Counted from the first letter of the stretch, positions 26,911-37,676 are shown. The stretch: DNA of 64,000 nt from UBA685 sp049890115 (GCA_049890115.1 JBMHCC010000047.1:34307-98306), one strand, 5' to 3'. Made by a program: numbers and translations. The notes: generated by a model not told the origin, from the letters alone.

Positions 26911-29900
26911 TTAGGCTGTTTCGCGGAAATTTTCAGCTGTCTGCAGGTCAACAGAGACAAGGCGGCTCACGCCTTTTTGTTCCATGGTAACGCCGTAAAG
27001 CCTGTCCATTCTGGCCATTGTCATCCGGTGATGCGTGACAATCAGAAAACGTGTATTTGTGCGTGTCACAATATCCCTTAACAAGTCACAAAAGCGCGAC
27101 ACATTCGAATCATCAAGCGGTGCATCAACCTCATCAAGCACACAAATTGGTGCTGGATTGGTTAAAAATACAGCAAAAATAATGGCTAAGGCTGTCAAGG
27201 CCTGTTCACCACCTGATAGTAACGACAGAGATTGCAGCTTTTTCCCAGGGGGGCTTGCCAGAATTTCAAGGCCAGCTTCGAGCGGATCAGCTGATTCTGT
27301 TAATTGTAATTCAGCCTGCCCACCGCCAAAAAGGGTTGTAAATAGCTCTTTGAAATATTTATTTACCTCAGAGAAGCTCTCAAGCAGGCGTGTGCGCCCT
27401 TCACGATTCAGCGTCGAGATAGCACTTCGCAATTTTGCAATGGCTTCTGTTAGATCATCGCGCTCTGCTGTCATCTCATTCAGGCGTTCATCAATTTCTG
27501 ACATCTCTGCTTCAGCACGCAAATTAACTGGCCCAATCGAATCGCGTTCGCGGTGTAGGCGAGAGACACGATCTTCTAATGATAGGATAGCTGGCAATTC
27601 TTCGCCATCTTTAATCTCTGCTAAGCTAGCAAGCTGAACAGGGGCAATCGCTAGTTTTTCTTCAATGCGTTGACGCAGGCTCTCTAGCTGATCAGCACTT
27701 CGTTCTTTTTGCCCTTCAGCTCTTATTTGCTCCTCGCGAGCTTGTGCGGCAATACGCTGTGCATCGCGCAACTTTGTATCAGCTTCGCGCAAAGCTGTTT
27801 GGGCAAGCGCAACAGCATCAGCTGTCTTGATGCGCGTTGCCTCTGCTATCGCAATTTTATCAGATAAAGCTTGTCTTTGTGTTTCCAAAGTTTCTGGCTG
27901 TGATTCAAGCTCAGCTTTGCGTTGTTGATTGTCACTACGTCTTGTTGCCAAATCAGCTAGCCTGCCATCTGTGCTTTGTAAGCGGGTCAGCCAAGCTTGT
28001 TCTTGTGCTGTGATCGCAGCAACACGTGCTTCTGCTGTTGCTAATTGCTGTTCAAGCGAGGCATGTGTGCCCATAATTTCAGTAAGGGCGTCTCTTTTTT
28101 CGATGGCATCCTCATTAAAACGTGCTTCATCCTCCTGCAAATTTGACAGATCACCTGAAATTTCAAGCCCTGTTGTGGCATCTTCAAAATCAGCTTTTGC
28201 CTGCGCTAGTGATTCTTGCAAATCAGCAGAACGTGCCAACGCTGATTCATGTGCAATATGGCTGGCATCTGCCTCTCGTGATGCCGCTAATAGCAGACGC
28301 TCTGCCTCTTTGGCTTGTGTTTTTTGCTTCTGATTGTCTGCATTGGCATTTGTCAATGATTGGCGCGCTGTATCTGCTGCAGCTTGTGCGGTTTCAGCTG
28401 CGCTCTGAATGCTAGAAAAGCGCGCTGTCATATCATCTAGCTTTGCTTTTTGGCGCAATCTCTCGCCGGCACTATCAGATGGTTTGCTGATAAGGCCATC
28501 CCAGCGCCAGATTTGCCCATCTATACTCACAATCGCCTGACCTGGCTGCAAATTTGCCTGTGCAGCAAATGCCTGATCGCTCTCATCTGTGATAATAGCA
28601 ACACCAGCAACTGCTCTTTCAATAGCAGGATGACCAGACACATAACGCTTAAGAGCTGTGCCAATAGCTGGCGGTTGCAAGGTGATGGCGGGTAGATCTG
28701 AACGCCAGAAACCAGCTTCATCTGTGCTGTCAGGCAAGTTTAACTCAGCACCCAAAAATGCCGCTAAGGCCTCTTCCATGCCAGCTTCCACAGTAAGCCT
28801 GTCAGAAATGGGCGGCAATTGCGATGTTTGCGAATCAGTTAACACATAAGATAGCGCATCAATTTGTGCTGTCAGGCTGGCTAATTCAGACTGGGCATGA
28901 CGCGCTGTGTCTTCTTGTTCCTGAAGTTGGTTTTGCTTGTCTAGTAACGCTGCCTCTTCAGCCTCTATCTGTGCAATGATGCTATCATAGCGGCTTTGTG
29001 CTTCTTTATTGGCCTGTGCTGCCTGCTTTGCCTTATGGGCTAGCTCATCAATCTGCAAAGATGCCAGGCCAGCTTCGGCAGCATTTATCCTGTTTTGCAG
29101 CTGTGTGAGGCGTTGCTGCTGCTGTTCTTTGGCAGCTTGAAATGATGCCAGGCTGGCTTTTGCAGTCGCATAGGCTTCATCTGCCTCTAAGCTATTTTGG
29201 CGTGCTTGTTCAAGCAGAGCTGATGAGCTGGTTAATTGTGGTTGATGATCAGCGATTTGAGCACTAAGTGCTTGCTTCTCATCTGCCAAATCGCCCAATG
29301 CCTTTTTCGCATCATGTTGCAGATTATGTTCACGTTCTTCATCGGAATCAATCTGGGCCAAAAGGTTTGTGATTTGCACAATTTGAGTCCGCAAACGCGC
29401 CTCTTCACGGTCACATTCTTCAAAGGCTAGGGTAAAACGCTGTAATTCAGCAGATGCTTCAGCTTCAGCGGTAACCAGCGGCGGTAATGCCTCTGATGCC
29501 AGAAGATGGTCTTTTTCAGCTGTTGCCGCCTTGCCAGCTGCCTCACCAGAGGCAAGCATTGCGGTTTGTAATTGTTGTTTTGCATCATCATCATAGGCTG
29601 ATGCATCTTGCCAGCGTCGCAAAAATAAGGTGCTTTCTGCTTTTCTAATTCTATCAGCAACTGACTTATAGCGCGCGGCTTGGCGTGCTTGTTTGGCAAG
29701 CTGTGCGCGTTGCTCTGCTAGCTGGTTTGCAATATCTTCAAGGCGCTCCAGATTTGTTTCAGCATTTTTCAGCCGCAATTCTGCTTCATGACGGCGCTGG
29801 TGAAGCCCTTTAATATTGGCAGCCTCTTCAAGCAAGCTGCGCCTATCTTCTGGCTTTGCGCCAACAATCGCACCAATTCGCCCCTGTGATACCATGCCTG

Positions 29901-30321
29901 CTGAACGCGACCCTGTGGCTGTATCAGCAAATAACAGCTGAATATCTTTTGCCCGAACTGGCCTGCCATTTACACTATAGCTAGAGCCTTTGCCTCGTTC
30001 GACTTTCCGCATAATTTGCAGATCATCTGTTTTGTTGAAATCAACTGGTGCACGCCTGTCACGATTATCAAGCTCAAGCACAATCTCAGCAATATCTCTA
30101 GAGGCTCTGTTTTCGGTGCCAGCAAAGATGATGTCATCAAGCTCTGTACCGCGCATTTGGCGGGCATTGCTTTCGCCCATCACCCAGCGCAAGGCTTCAA
30201 CAACATTTGATTTTCCGCAGCCATTTGGACCAACAATGCCTGTCAGCCCCTGTTCAATATCCATGGCTGTTGTCTCAGCAAAGGATTTGAAACCTGTCAT
30301 TTTGAGGTGACGAAAAATCAT
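26911..30321 (-). CDS. smc: Chromosome segregation ATPase SMC
   Basis: SMC dimers extrude and organise chromosomal DNA. The 1136-residue protein has an N-terminal Walker A (GIVGPNGCGKSN, about residues 28-39), long coiled coils on both sides of a hinge (roughly residues 500-640), and a C-terminal head with the LSGGEQALTALAI signature and Walker B PICVLDEVDAPLDDSN. Downstream on the minus strand there is a 213-base gap to the atp operon. The order DUF721 / DsbA-like / smc on one strand beside mutY is conserved in alphaproteobacteria. No scpA/scpB genes are present here. Confidence 0.97.
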   Translation of the reverse strand: MIFRHLKMTGFKSFAETTAMDIEQGLTGIVGPNGCGKSNVVEALRWVMGESNARQMRGTELDDIIFAGTENRASRDIAEIVLELDNRDRRAPVDFNKTDDLQIMRKVERGKGSSYSVNGRPVRAKDIQLLFADTATGSRSAGMVSQGRIGAIVGAKPEDRRSLLEEAANIKGLHQRRHEAELRLKNAETNLERLEDIANQLAEQRAQLAKQARQAARYKSVADRIRKAESTLFLRRWQDASAYDDDAKQQLQTAMLASGEAAGKAATAEKDHLLASEALPPLVTAEAEASAELQRFTLAFEECDREEARLRTQIVQITNLLAQIDSDEEREHNLQHDAKKALGDLADEKQALSAQIADHQPQLTSSSALLEQARQNSLEADEAYATAKASLASFQAAKEQQQQRLTQLQNRINAAEAGLASLQIDELAHKAKQAAQANKEAQSRYDSIIAQIEAEEAALLDKQNQLQEQEDTARHAQSELASLTAQIDALSYVLTDSQTSQLPPISDRLTVEAGMEEALAAFLGAELNLPDSTDEAGFWRSDLPAITLQPPAIGTALKRYVSGHPAIERAVAGVAIITDESDQAFAAQANLQPGQAIVSIDGQIWRWDGLISKPSDSAGERLRQKAKLDDMTARFSSIQSAAETAQAAADTARQSLTNANADNQKQKTQAKEAERLLLAASREADASHIAHESALARSADLQESLAQAKADFEDATTGLEISGDLSNLQEDEARFNEDAIEKRDALTEIMGTHASLEQQLATAEARVAAITAQEQAWLTRLQSTDGRLADLATRRSDNQQRKAELESQPETLETQRQALSDKIAIAEATRIKTADAVALAQTALREADTKLRDAQRIAAQAREEQIRAEGQKERSADQLESLRQRIEEKLAIAPVQLASLAEIKDGEELPAILSLEDRVSRLHRERDSIGPVNLRAEAEMSEIDERLNEMTAERDDLTEAIAKLRSAISTLNREGRTRLLESFSEVNKYFKELFTTLFGGGQAELQLTESADPLEAGLEILASPPGKKLQSLSLLSGGEQALTALAIIFAVFLTNPAPICVLDEVDAPLDDSNVSRFCDLLRDIVTRTNTRFLIVTHHRMTMARMDRLYGVTMEQKGVSRLVSVDLQTAENFRETA

Positions 30322-30363
30322 ATATAGGCTACTACATTACGTTAAAAAAGCTGAAAAACGCTA

Positions 30364-31005
30364 TTAGATACCATTAATATCAATCTCTTTGATGAAATCA
30401 TCATAAGAGCGAGAGCCGCTGATCATCTTATCATTATTCACAACAAAACTTGGTGTTGAGCTGATTTTCCAATCATCCATAGCTTGCTGGCGCATCGCAA
30501 CAACTGCCTCAAGGACAGGGCGGCTGCGCATCACAGCATTGAATTTTTCTTCTGATATGCCTGCCTGGCGCGCATAATTCATCAAAGCCTTTAGCGGGTC
30601 TTCAGCACGCACCCATGATTTCTGTTCTTTCAACAGCAATTCAGTCATCGCAAAATAGCCCTTGTTCGGCAAAAGGCGGCACATCACATGCGCACGCAAT
30701 GCCAACCCATCAAGCGGGAAAGGATGCATCTCAAATTCAACCTTACCAGTATCGATTAAATCTGTTTTGATCTGAGGATAGGTGTTGCGGTGAAAAGAGC
30801 CGCAATGCGAACATGTCATAGAGAAAAATTCCACCACCTTGATAGGCGCATCTGGAGAGCCAATGCGTCGTGGTGCGGTAATCGCGTCAATGTCAAATTC
30901 CTGTGCCTTGGCAGCATGAGAAGGTAGAATTGCAAAGGCAGCACTTCCAGCAAGAAATTTGCGTCTATTGGTCAAAAGGATATTTGGCATTTTAAATTTT
31001 GACAT
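30364..31005 (-). CDS. DsbA-family periplasmic thiol oxidoreductase
   Basis: This is a secreted thioredoxin-fold protein of 213 residues with an N-terminal signal (RRKFLAGSAAFAILPSHAAKA, possibly Tat-like because of the RR) and the active site TCSHCGSF. It belongs to the DsbA/DsbG-like group located upstream of smc in many alphaproteobacteria. It probably introduces or isomerises disulfides in the periplasm. The cis-Pro loop is likely STPSFVVNN. Confidence 0.88.
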   Translation of the reverse strand: MSKFKMPNILLTNRRKFLAGSAAFAILPSHAAKAQEFDIDAITAPRRIGSPDAPIKVVEFFSMTCSHCGSFHRNTYPQIKTDLIDTGKVEFEMHPFPLDGLALRAHVMCRLLPNKGYFAMTELLLKEQKSWVRAEDPLKALMNYARQAGISEEKFNAVMRSRPVLEAVVAMRQQAMDDWKISSTPSFVVNNDKMISGSRSYDDFIKEIDINGI

Positions 31006-31179
31006 GGCTTTATCTTTTCATTTTCACAAGCTATTTGAGGTGATGCATTTTAGTCATTAATGATAACATAGCATCATTACAAATATAGGCTATTCTATGA
31101 CCAAATTAAAACGGCAATTTGACCTGTGACAAGCTGATAGGGTACTAATCAAAGCAATCTTTTTCAAAAACACCGAAAA

Positions 31180-31686
31180 TTAGGTTCGTTTTTTCGCTTC
31201 TTTGGCATCAATAACAGCCTGCCAACGTGCCAGCGCATCTGTGATTCTATCTCCAGTTGGTTCTTTTTCCACAAGCGATGGCTTCTCTGGACTAGCTGGT
31301 TTTTGCAGCCGATTTTTAGCAAAAGGCAAATCTTGTTTGATGGTGATTCTGCCAATTAACGCAAAGCCAGCAAATTGATTGATAGACTGAATGATGATAG
31401 TTGATCTGGCCTGTGCTTCTGGGCCTCTGCCTGAATGGACAGATAAGTGCAATGTGCCATCATTGCCAGCATCATCAGCTGGTTTAATATCAGCTGGCTG
31501 TGCCCAATGCGCGATATCACCAGCGATAGCAGGCCAGTTTGCAATGATTTTTTGCAGCCATGCGCTGCGTTTCGTCATAGCTGGTGAAATCAATGTTTCT
31601 GTTAGCCCTGATAGGCGCATCATCTTATTGTTACGCATTTTCGATGATGCTTGCTTATCAAAAGGGGGTTTGCTCTTAAAAGACAT
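31180..31686 (-). CDS. DUF721 (DciA-like) family protein
   Basis: The 168-residue protein has the short DUF721 core, KIIANWPAIAGDIAHWAQP (about residues 45-64), followed by a central ADIKPADDAGNDGTLHLSV segment. DUF721 includes DciA, a loader of the replicative helicase in bacteria without DnaC; whether this paralogue has that role is unknown. It is divergent from mutY with about 47 bases between the starts, the usual alphaproteobacterial layout. Confidence 0.82.
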   Translation of the reverse strand: MSFKSKPPFDKQASSKMRNNKMMRLSGLTETLISPAMTKRSAWLQKIIANWPAIAGDIAHWAQPADIKPADDAGNDGTLHLSVHSGRGPEAQARSTIIIQSINQFAGFALIGRITIKQDLPFAKNRLQKPASPEKPSLVEKEPTGDRITDALARWQAVIDAKEAKKRT

Positions 31687-31733
31687 AAGCCTATCTTATC
31701 CCTAGCAGCCAGAAGCAGCAAAAGTTTTTTCAC

Positions 31734-32825
31734 ATGACCCAAGGCCATCACATAATGCCCACTCTGCCACAGCACAATCAAGATGGTTTGTTATTTTCAG
31801 ATAATTTGCTTGCCTGGTATGATGAAAATGCCCGTATGCTTCCTTGGCGATATCGTTGGCCAGATTTGGCAGACCCTTATGATGTGTTTTTATCTGAATT
31901 AATGTTGCAACAAACCGTTGTCGCAACCGTTATTCCGTATTTTTTGAAATTCAAAGCCATTTGGCCAACCATTACAGATTTGGCAGCTTGTAATGAAGCT
32001 GATTTGCTTCGTGAATGGGCTGGTCTTGGCTATTATGCTAGAGCGCGCAATATGCGCAAAGCAGCGATAATCATAGCCCAAGATTTTGCCGGTCAATTTC
32101 CTGAAAATGTCTCAGAATTACAGAAATTGCCTGGCATTGGGCCTTATACAGCAGCTGCGATTGCAGCTTTTGCATTTGATAAGCCAGCGATTGTGATTGA
32201 TGGCAATATTGAGCGTGTCATGTCACGCTATCTTGGCGAAAAAACACCTCTGCCAGCGTTAAAAGAGGTGCTAAGGGCGGCCTATCCTGATTTGCAACCA
32301 GCGACCCGCCATTCTGATTTCCCGCAAGCTATAATGGATTTAGGCGCGCGTATTTGCATTTCTGGAAAGCCTAGATGTCAGCTTTGCCCCTTGCAGGATA
32401 AGTGCCAGATGGCCTTTTCTGATGTGGCAGAAACACTGCCTATAAAACCAAAAAAACAACCAAAGCCGCGCCGCAAAGGTGCTATATTTGTAGCTATCTC
32501 AGAAGACAAAGCAGTGATGATACGACGGCCTGATAAGGGGTTGCTTGGCGGCATGATGGTTTTTCCGACCTTTGGCTGGCTAACATCATCTCAGACAGGC
32601 GCAGATATCACAGATGCCCCCTTTGCCGCTAACTGGCAAGATAAAGGCATTATTCGCCATGTTTTTACGCATTTTACCTTAGAGCTAACAATTTATGCAG
32701 CGTCATGGTCACAAGATGCAAGCTGTACCCTGCCAGATGATATGGCTTTGGTTGAACCACATGCGCAAGGGCTGTCATCTGTTATGAAAAAAGTCTGGCA
32801 GGCGGCACAGCAACCAGATAGCTGA
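31734..32825 (+). CDS. mutY: A/G-specific adenine DNA glycosylase
   Basis: MutY removes adenine mispaired with 8-oxoguanine. The 363-residue protein shows the catalytic Glu region SELMLQQTVVATVIPYF, the helix-hairpin-helix LQKLPGIGPYTAAAI with the downstream Asp in IVIDGNIERVMSR, the 4Fe-4S ligands CISGKPRCQLCPLQDKC, and a C-terminal MutT-like domain. The exact start is uncertain: ATG 31734 lacks a clear ribosome site and ATG 31755 is an alternative. Confidence 0.95.
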   Translation: MTQGHHIMPTLPQHNQDGLLFSDNLLAWYDENARMLPWRYRWPDLADPYDVFLSELMLQQTVVATVIPYFLKFKAIWPTITDLAACNEADLLREWAGLGYYARARNMRKAAIIIAQDFAGQFPENVSELQKLPGIGPYTAAAIAAFAFDKPAIVIDGNIERVMSRYLGEKTPLPALKEVLRAAYPDLQPATRHSDFPQAIMDLGARICISGKPRCQLCPLQDKCQMAFSDVAETLPIKPKKQPKPRRKGAIFVAISEDKAVMIRRPDKGLLGGMMVFPTFGWLTSSQTGADITDAPFAANWQDKGIIRHVFTHFTLELTIYAASWSQDASCTLPDDMALVEPHAQGLSSVMKKVWQAAQQPDS

Positions 32826-32860
32826 TGGTAAGTCTCAGCAATTAGTTATTGTCCTAAAGC

Positions 32861-34444
32861 CTAGTGATTAAAGTGGCGCATGCCTGTAAAGACCATGGCG
32901 ATACCAGCGTCATCTGCTGCTTTGATAACAGCATCATCACGCATTGAACCACCTGGCTGAATAACCGCATTTGCCCCAGCCTCAATCGCTTCCAACAGGC
33001 CATCTGCAAATGGGAAGAACGCATCAGATGCGACAACAGATCCGATGGTGCGCGGGGCATCAAGCCCTTCATCAGCCGCAATACGCTTTGCTTTTTCAGC
33101 TGCGATTTTACAGCTATCAATCCGGCTCATCTGGCCAGCGCCAATGCCAACTGTCTTGGTATCGCGCACATAGATAATCGCATTTGATTTAACATGTTTT
33201 GCCACTTTCCAGGCAAATAACATATCTTCTAGCTGGCTGGCATTTGGTTTTACTTTGGTAACAATTTGCAAATCCTGTTCGCTGATATGACCGTTATCAA
33301 CTGATTGTGCCAATAAGCCGCCTGCGATAGATTTTACCTTTATCCCTGCTTTGGCAGTATCAGCCATGCCGCCAGTGACCAGCAAGCGCAGATTTGGCTT
33401 AGCACCCATGATAGCAATCGCATCATCATCTGCTTCAGGTGCAATTACAACTTCGGTAAACAGGCTGGTGATTTTTGTTGCGGTTGCTTTATCAAGTGGC
33501 CTGTTCATTGCGATAATACCGCCGAAGGCTGACACAGGATCACATGATAATGCCTTGTCCCATGCCTCAGATAGCGTATCAGCAGTGGCAACACCGCATG
33601 GATTAGCATGTTTGATAATCGCAATAGCAGGCTTGTCAAATTCGCTAGCAAGCTGGAATGCCGCATCTGTATCATTCAGGTTGTTATAGGATAATGCTTT
33701 GCCCTGAAGCTGGGTTGCATGAAGAACAGAAGGCACTTTTTCACCTATCTGATAGGCAGCAGCTGCCTGATGCGGATTTTCGCCATAACGCAATGATGCT
33801 GTTTTATGAGATGTAAGTGATAGCTGATGTGGCAGATTGACATCATCGCCAGCATGACCAGCAAGCCAGCTATGAATGGCAGCATCATAAGCTGCTGTGC
33901 GTGAAAATGCCTTATAGGCAAATTTCCGCCGTAAGGCTTCATCTGTGCCGCCTTGCTTTTCAAGCGCCGCTAGCAATTCTGCATAATCAGATGGGTCTGT
34001 GACAATCGTCACAAAAGCATGATTTTTGGCAGAGGCTCTGATCATGGCAGGGCCGCCAATATCAATATTTTCAATGCCAGTATCAAAATCAGCACCTGAG
34101 GCAATGGTGGCTTCAAATGGATATAAATTCACCACAACCAAATCAATTCCAGTGATGTTATGCGCGCTCATCGCAGCTTTATCACCCTCATGATTGCGTC
34201 GTCCCAACAACCCGCCATGAATAGAAGGATGCAGTGTTTTCACCCTGCCATCCATGATTTCTGGAAAGCCTGTGACATCGCTAACATCTATCACTGACAG
34301 GCCAGCTTCGCGCAATGCTTTGGCTGAGCCACCTGTTGATAAGATTTCAATATTAAGCTCTGCCAGCTTGCTGGCAAGTAAGACAAGGTCTGTTTTGTCA
34401 GACACTGATATAAGAGCACGTTTCACAGGTAGATAGTCAGACAT
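32861..34444 (-). CDS. purH: Bifunctional AICAR transformylase / IMP cyclohydrolase
   Basis: PurH does the last two steps of IMP synthesis, with 10-formyl-THF as the formyl donor. The 527 residues show the N-terminal MGS-like cyclohydrolase domain (ALISVSDKTDLVLLA, STGGSAKAL) and the C-terminal transformylase with IKHANPCGVA and a terminal GSMRDDAVIKAADDAGIAM. It converges on mutY. Confidence 0.97.
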   Translation of the reverse strand: MSDYLPVKRALISVSDKTDLVLLASKLAELNIEILSTGGSAKALREAGLSVIDVSDVTGFPEIMDGRVKTLHPSIHGGLLGRRNHEGDKAAMSAHNITGIDLVVVNLYPFEATIASGADFDTGIENIDIGGPAMIRASAKNHAFVTIVTDPSDYAELLAALEKQGGTDEALRRKFAYKAFSRTAAYDAAIHSWLAGHAGDDVNLPHQLSLTSHKTASLRYGENPHQAAAAYQIGEKVPSVLHATQLQGKALSYNNLNDTDAAFQLASEFDKPAIAIIKHANPCGVATADTLSEAWDKALSCDPVSAFGGIIAMNRPLDKATATKITSLFTEVVIAPEADDDAIAIMGAKPNLRLLVTGGMADTAKAGIKVKSIAGGLLAQSVDNGHISEQDLQIVTKVKPNASQLEDMLFAWKVAKHVKSNAIIYVRDTKTVGIGAGQMSRIDSCKIAAEKAKRIAADEGLDAPRTIGSVVASDAFFPFADGLLEAIEAGANAVIQPGGSMRDDAVIKAADDAGIAMVFTGMRHFNH

Positions 34445-34566
34445 ATCAGCTGTCCTTTTACTTATTGGAATAGTAGGCGATGGAATGGCGCTCTTATGGC
34501 ATGATTGACTGGTTTTGTCTATTCTGGCTTGCTGTTTCTGTCATGACCAGCTGACAAAAATTACCG

Positions 34567-36201
34567 CTAACCAGCTTTGCTTCTGATAAAGGCCCATCTT
34601 GCTTCAACTTCACCAATGGTTCTAATTTGTGAGACTGGCACAGATAGGACGATTTGTTGGCATGATGAGCGTCTTGCGCCGTCGAAATAGACTGATTGCT
34701 CTAATTGGGCTGTGCCACCTGAGGATTTAAAAATCCACCCAGCCTTATGGCCTGGCAGCTTTAGCAAAATACGCATATCTTGCAAAATCGCAGCAGATAC
34801 GCGGGGATGTAAGTGAAAACGAACTATCGCAAAGCCAGGGATTTCACCAGGGTCACCAGTATATTCTAATCTGTCTGAACCACGCAAATTATGACCATCA
34901 TTGGTTAAATAAATCTGTCTGTGATGCAATATGCCGTGGCTTTGTCGATAACCATCATGTGACCCAACAACCAACATGCCCCCATCAGCAGGGCCAGCTT
35001 CAACATCAAAGATAGAGGCAATTCTTTGGTTGGATATTGTTGTTGTGCCCGGCTGTTGCAACGGTAATTGCGAGCTATCAAGACCATCTAGGGTCAGGGT
35101 TGAATGCGCTGATGTTTTGGCCAACGCAGATGCCAGCCTGTCATCAGCGCTATGCTGGCCAGTACCAACAATAAAGCGTGTATTGGCAACCGAAAATTCA
35201 AAGGCAAGTGTGCTGGCACAGGCATGTTTGGCACGTGGTGAGGGGCTGCCAGCATCCATAATAAGGGTATTGCGCGCTGCTGATAGCCGCAAATAGCCAG
35301 TATGTGGTGCCTGTGGTGTGATCTTACCTTTGGGGCCACATTTTTTCAGAACTGTATCAATTTGCTCAGATGTGCTCTCGCCGCCACCTTGGAAATGCGC
35401 AAATTCGCCATTGCCGTGACGCCATAATTTCGTCAAATTCCCCATGCTGGTAATCATCTCATCAAGCTGGTTGGCAGGCTGGATTGATATCAGATTATTA
35501 GCCAGCTTTAATTCAATCAAATGACGTAATAACGCCAGATGCGCCTCTGGTGATCGTGACTTATGACCCCAATCTGGATGAAGTAAGGATTTTGCCTTTG
35601 CCAAGGTGACATCTAGAAGCGCTTCTAGATCCTTTTCATCATTGCGCAACATAACTTGAGAGATGAAAAGACCTTTTAACGCTGGGATTTGCTGATCAAC
35701 ATAATCAAGTCGCTGCCAGTCAAGTGCCAGTGCCTTTGCTTGAAAAGACAATGATTGCAATAAGGATTGCTGAAAATCATCTGAGGCTGATTCTGCAAAC
35801 CAACGCAGCGTGAAAAACAAATTGGTTAGTCGAACGCCAAGGCGGTCTGGCCGATATAATGCTTCATCCCAGCGATTGTAACGCTGGCACCACAGATTAA
35901 TATGATCCCTGGCTAAGGTGCGCCCTGCCGCACCGCCATAATCTCTTACATCACGTAGCCAGCTAAAATCATGATAGGCCTCTGCTGTTAATAATTGTTT
36001 GATGCCACCTTGCACAAGCTGGCTGCCACGCATGGCATTACCTTGCCAAGGGTCAACCAATTTTGAGGTAGGCCAAACAGGAAGGGGCCCGCGCAACTGC
36101 CAGCGAAAAAGTGCCGAATGACGCATCAGACGCTCAAATCTGGTCAGGCGCCATCTCGCTAATTTTGGCTTTTCAATTTGCTGTTCCAGAACAGATGACA
36201 C
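34567..36201 (-). CDS. Heparinase II/III family protein
   Basis: The 544-residue product resembles the heparinase II/III-like proteins that sit between purH and rsmB in many alphaproteobacteria. The N-terminal half is alpha-helical (toroid-like) and the C-terminal half is beta-rich, with GGGESTSEQID and HLHPRVSAAILQD segments. GTG at 36201 appears to be the start. I see no clear secretion signal, which is odd for a polysaccharide lyase; the substrate is unknown. Confidence 0.78.
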   Translation of the reverse strand: MSSVLEQQIEKPKLARWRLTRFERLMRHSALFRWQLRGPLPVWPTSKLVDPWQGNAMRGSQLVQGGIKQLLTAEAYHDFSWLRDVRDYGGAAGRTLARDHINLWCQRYNRWDEALYRPDRLGVRLTNLFFTLRWFAESASDDFQQSLLQSLSFQAKALALDWQRLDYVDQQIPALKGLFISQVMLRNDEKDLEALLDVTLAKAKSLLHPDWGHKSRSPEAHLALLRHLIELKLANNLISIQPANQLDEMITSMGNLTKLWRHGNGEFAHFQGGGESTSEQIDTVLKKCGPKGKITPQAPHTGYLRLSAARNTLIMDAGSPSPRAKHACASTLAFEFSVANTRFIVGTGQHSADDRLASALAKTSAHSTLTLDGLDSSQLPLQQPGTTTISNQRIASIFDVEAGPADGGMLVVGSHDGYRQSHGILHHRQIYLTNDGHNLRGSDRLEYTGDPGEIPGFAIVRFHLHPRVSAAILQDMRILLKLPGHKAGWIFKSSGGTAQLEQSVYFDGARRSSCQQIVLSVPVSQIRTIGEVEARWAFIRSKAG

Positions 36202-36254
36202 AGATTTGCACCCTATGATAATGGATTAGCCCTGAAGATAGTTCTTAACCCTGA

Positions 36255-37676
36255 TTATGATCTGTTTCGCCGTAATCTTGCAATGAAAAAGCCATCATTG
36301 CCGCCCCCAAATGATAGGCTGTCAGGAAGCAGGCGTAATGTGCCAGATGTGGTTAACGCTTTGGCAAATGGCCCAGCTTCATCTTCTGAGATAGGCAGGA
36401 TCTCGGCAACCGGCCGCTCGCCTTGTGTTAAGGCGCGGATAATATGCTCGCCTTCTTCAGCCTGCAATGAACATGTCGCATAGACCAAAATACCATCATC
36501 AGCGAGCCATGATAGTGCTTTTTTGGCCATCTCCATTTGTAATTCAGGCAAGGTTTTCAAATCCTCAGAGATGTCTTTTTGCATCACATCAGGGCGTTTT
36601 CTGATAGTGCCTGTTGCTGAACATGGCGCATCTAGCAATACCGCATCAACCTTATCTTCTGGCTGATAGGTAAGCGCATCTGTGACAGCGATGACACAAC
36701 TCATTTTCAAACGCTTCAAATTCTCTTCAAGTCGTCTGGCACGTTTTGGATCAATTTCAATGGCTGTCACCTGGCCACCACCAGCGATAAGCTGGGCTGT
36801 TTTGCCGCCAGGGGCAGCGCACATATCAATGACTTTTTTACCTGTGATTGCGCCAAATAAATGAGCTGGCATGCTGGCTGCGATATCTTGCACCCACCAA
36901 TGGCCATCATCAAAACCTGGCCAGCTCGTGATGGTGCCATCAAGCTCTGCGCGCAGTGATTTTGGTGTCAAAAGTTGACCGCCTTTTGCCTTCGCCATAG
37001 CAGATGCTTGATTATCATCAGCAAAAGATAAATCAATTTTGGGAGCGGTAAAAAGCTGTGGCAAGAATTGGGCGACACGGTCCTTGGAATAGGCTTTTTG
37101 CCAGCTTTGCATGATGGAAGGGTGAATATTATCAGCCAGACTATCAGCTGTTAAGAGATCAAAATTCCCCTGTGATATTTTGCGCAAAACAGCATTTGCC
37201 ATACCTGTCATATGCTCAAATCCAGCGGCACGCATCAAATCAACTGTGGTGCTGAGAGCGGCATGAGTGGGTGTGCGTAATAATAAAAGCTGAGCAGCAC
37301 CCATCATCAGGATCAAAAGCGCATCTGGCGGTGGTGGCCGTTTGATAAAAGATGATACAATATCTGATAATTGTTTGTGATGGCGAAGCAAGCTCGTAAC
37401 CAGCATTCTCACAAATTGCCTATCTGAGGGGTATAATTTTTGCAAACCCTCATGTTCTGCCAAGGCTTTATCAAGATAATGATGATGCAAAATCACCCAT
37501 GCCGCAACTTCATAAGCTGCAATCCGGTTAGCAGGTAATTGTGGCACATAAGACAGCTTTATTGGCTGCTTTGGTGTCTGGCTGGCGGTATTTTTCCTTG
37601 GTTTTTTGCCTTTTTTAGTGCGGATCTTCACAGGCACGGCCAAGGATAAAACAGGTTTGTCTTTATTTTCACTCAT
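36255..37676 (-). CDS. RsmB/NOP-family rRNA (cytosine-C5)-methyltransferase
   Basis: The 473-residue protein has an N-terminal NusB-like helical region (RIAAYEVAAWVILHHHYLDKAL) and a C-terminal SAM-dependent methyltransferase: MCAAPGGKTAQLIAGG binds SAM, and the cysteines in LLDAPCSATGTIRKRPD and YATCSLQAEEGE are the two conserved catalytic/release residues. The first 40 residues are Lys/Pro-rich and poorly conserved-looking. The family methylates C967 of 16S rRNA in E. coli; that target is assumed here. Confidence 0.9.
   Translation of the reverse strand: MSENKDKPVLSLAVPVKIRTKKGKKPRKNTASQTPKQPIKLSYVPQLPANRIAAYEVAAWVILHHHYLDKALAEHEGLQKLYPSDRQFVRMLVTSLLRHHKQLSDIVSSFIKRPPPPDALLILMMGAAQLLLLRTPTHAALSTTVDLMRAAGFEHMTGMANAVLRKISQGNFDLLTADSLADNIHPSIMQSWQKAYSKDRVAQFLPQLFTAPKIDLSFADDNQASAMAKAKGGQLLTPKSLRAELDGTITSWPGFDDGHWWVQDIAASMPAHLFGAITGKKVIDMCAAPGGKTAQLIAGGGQVTAIEIDPKRARRLEENLKRLKMSCVIAVTDALTYQPEDKVDAVLLDAPCSATGTIRKRPDVMQKDISEDLKTLPELQMEMAKKALSWLADDGILVYATCSLQAEEGEHIIRALTQGERPVAEILPISEDEAGPFAKALTTSGTLRLLPDSLSFGGGNDGFFIARLRRNRS

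Noticed and set aside
27035..27637. Plus-strand open frame opposite smc (and several others at 27929-30310)
   Set aside because: All are antisense to the SMC coding region and lack ribosome sites or domain signatures.
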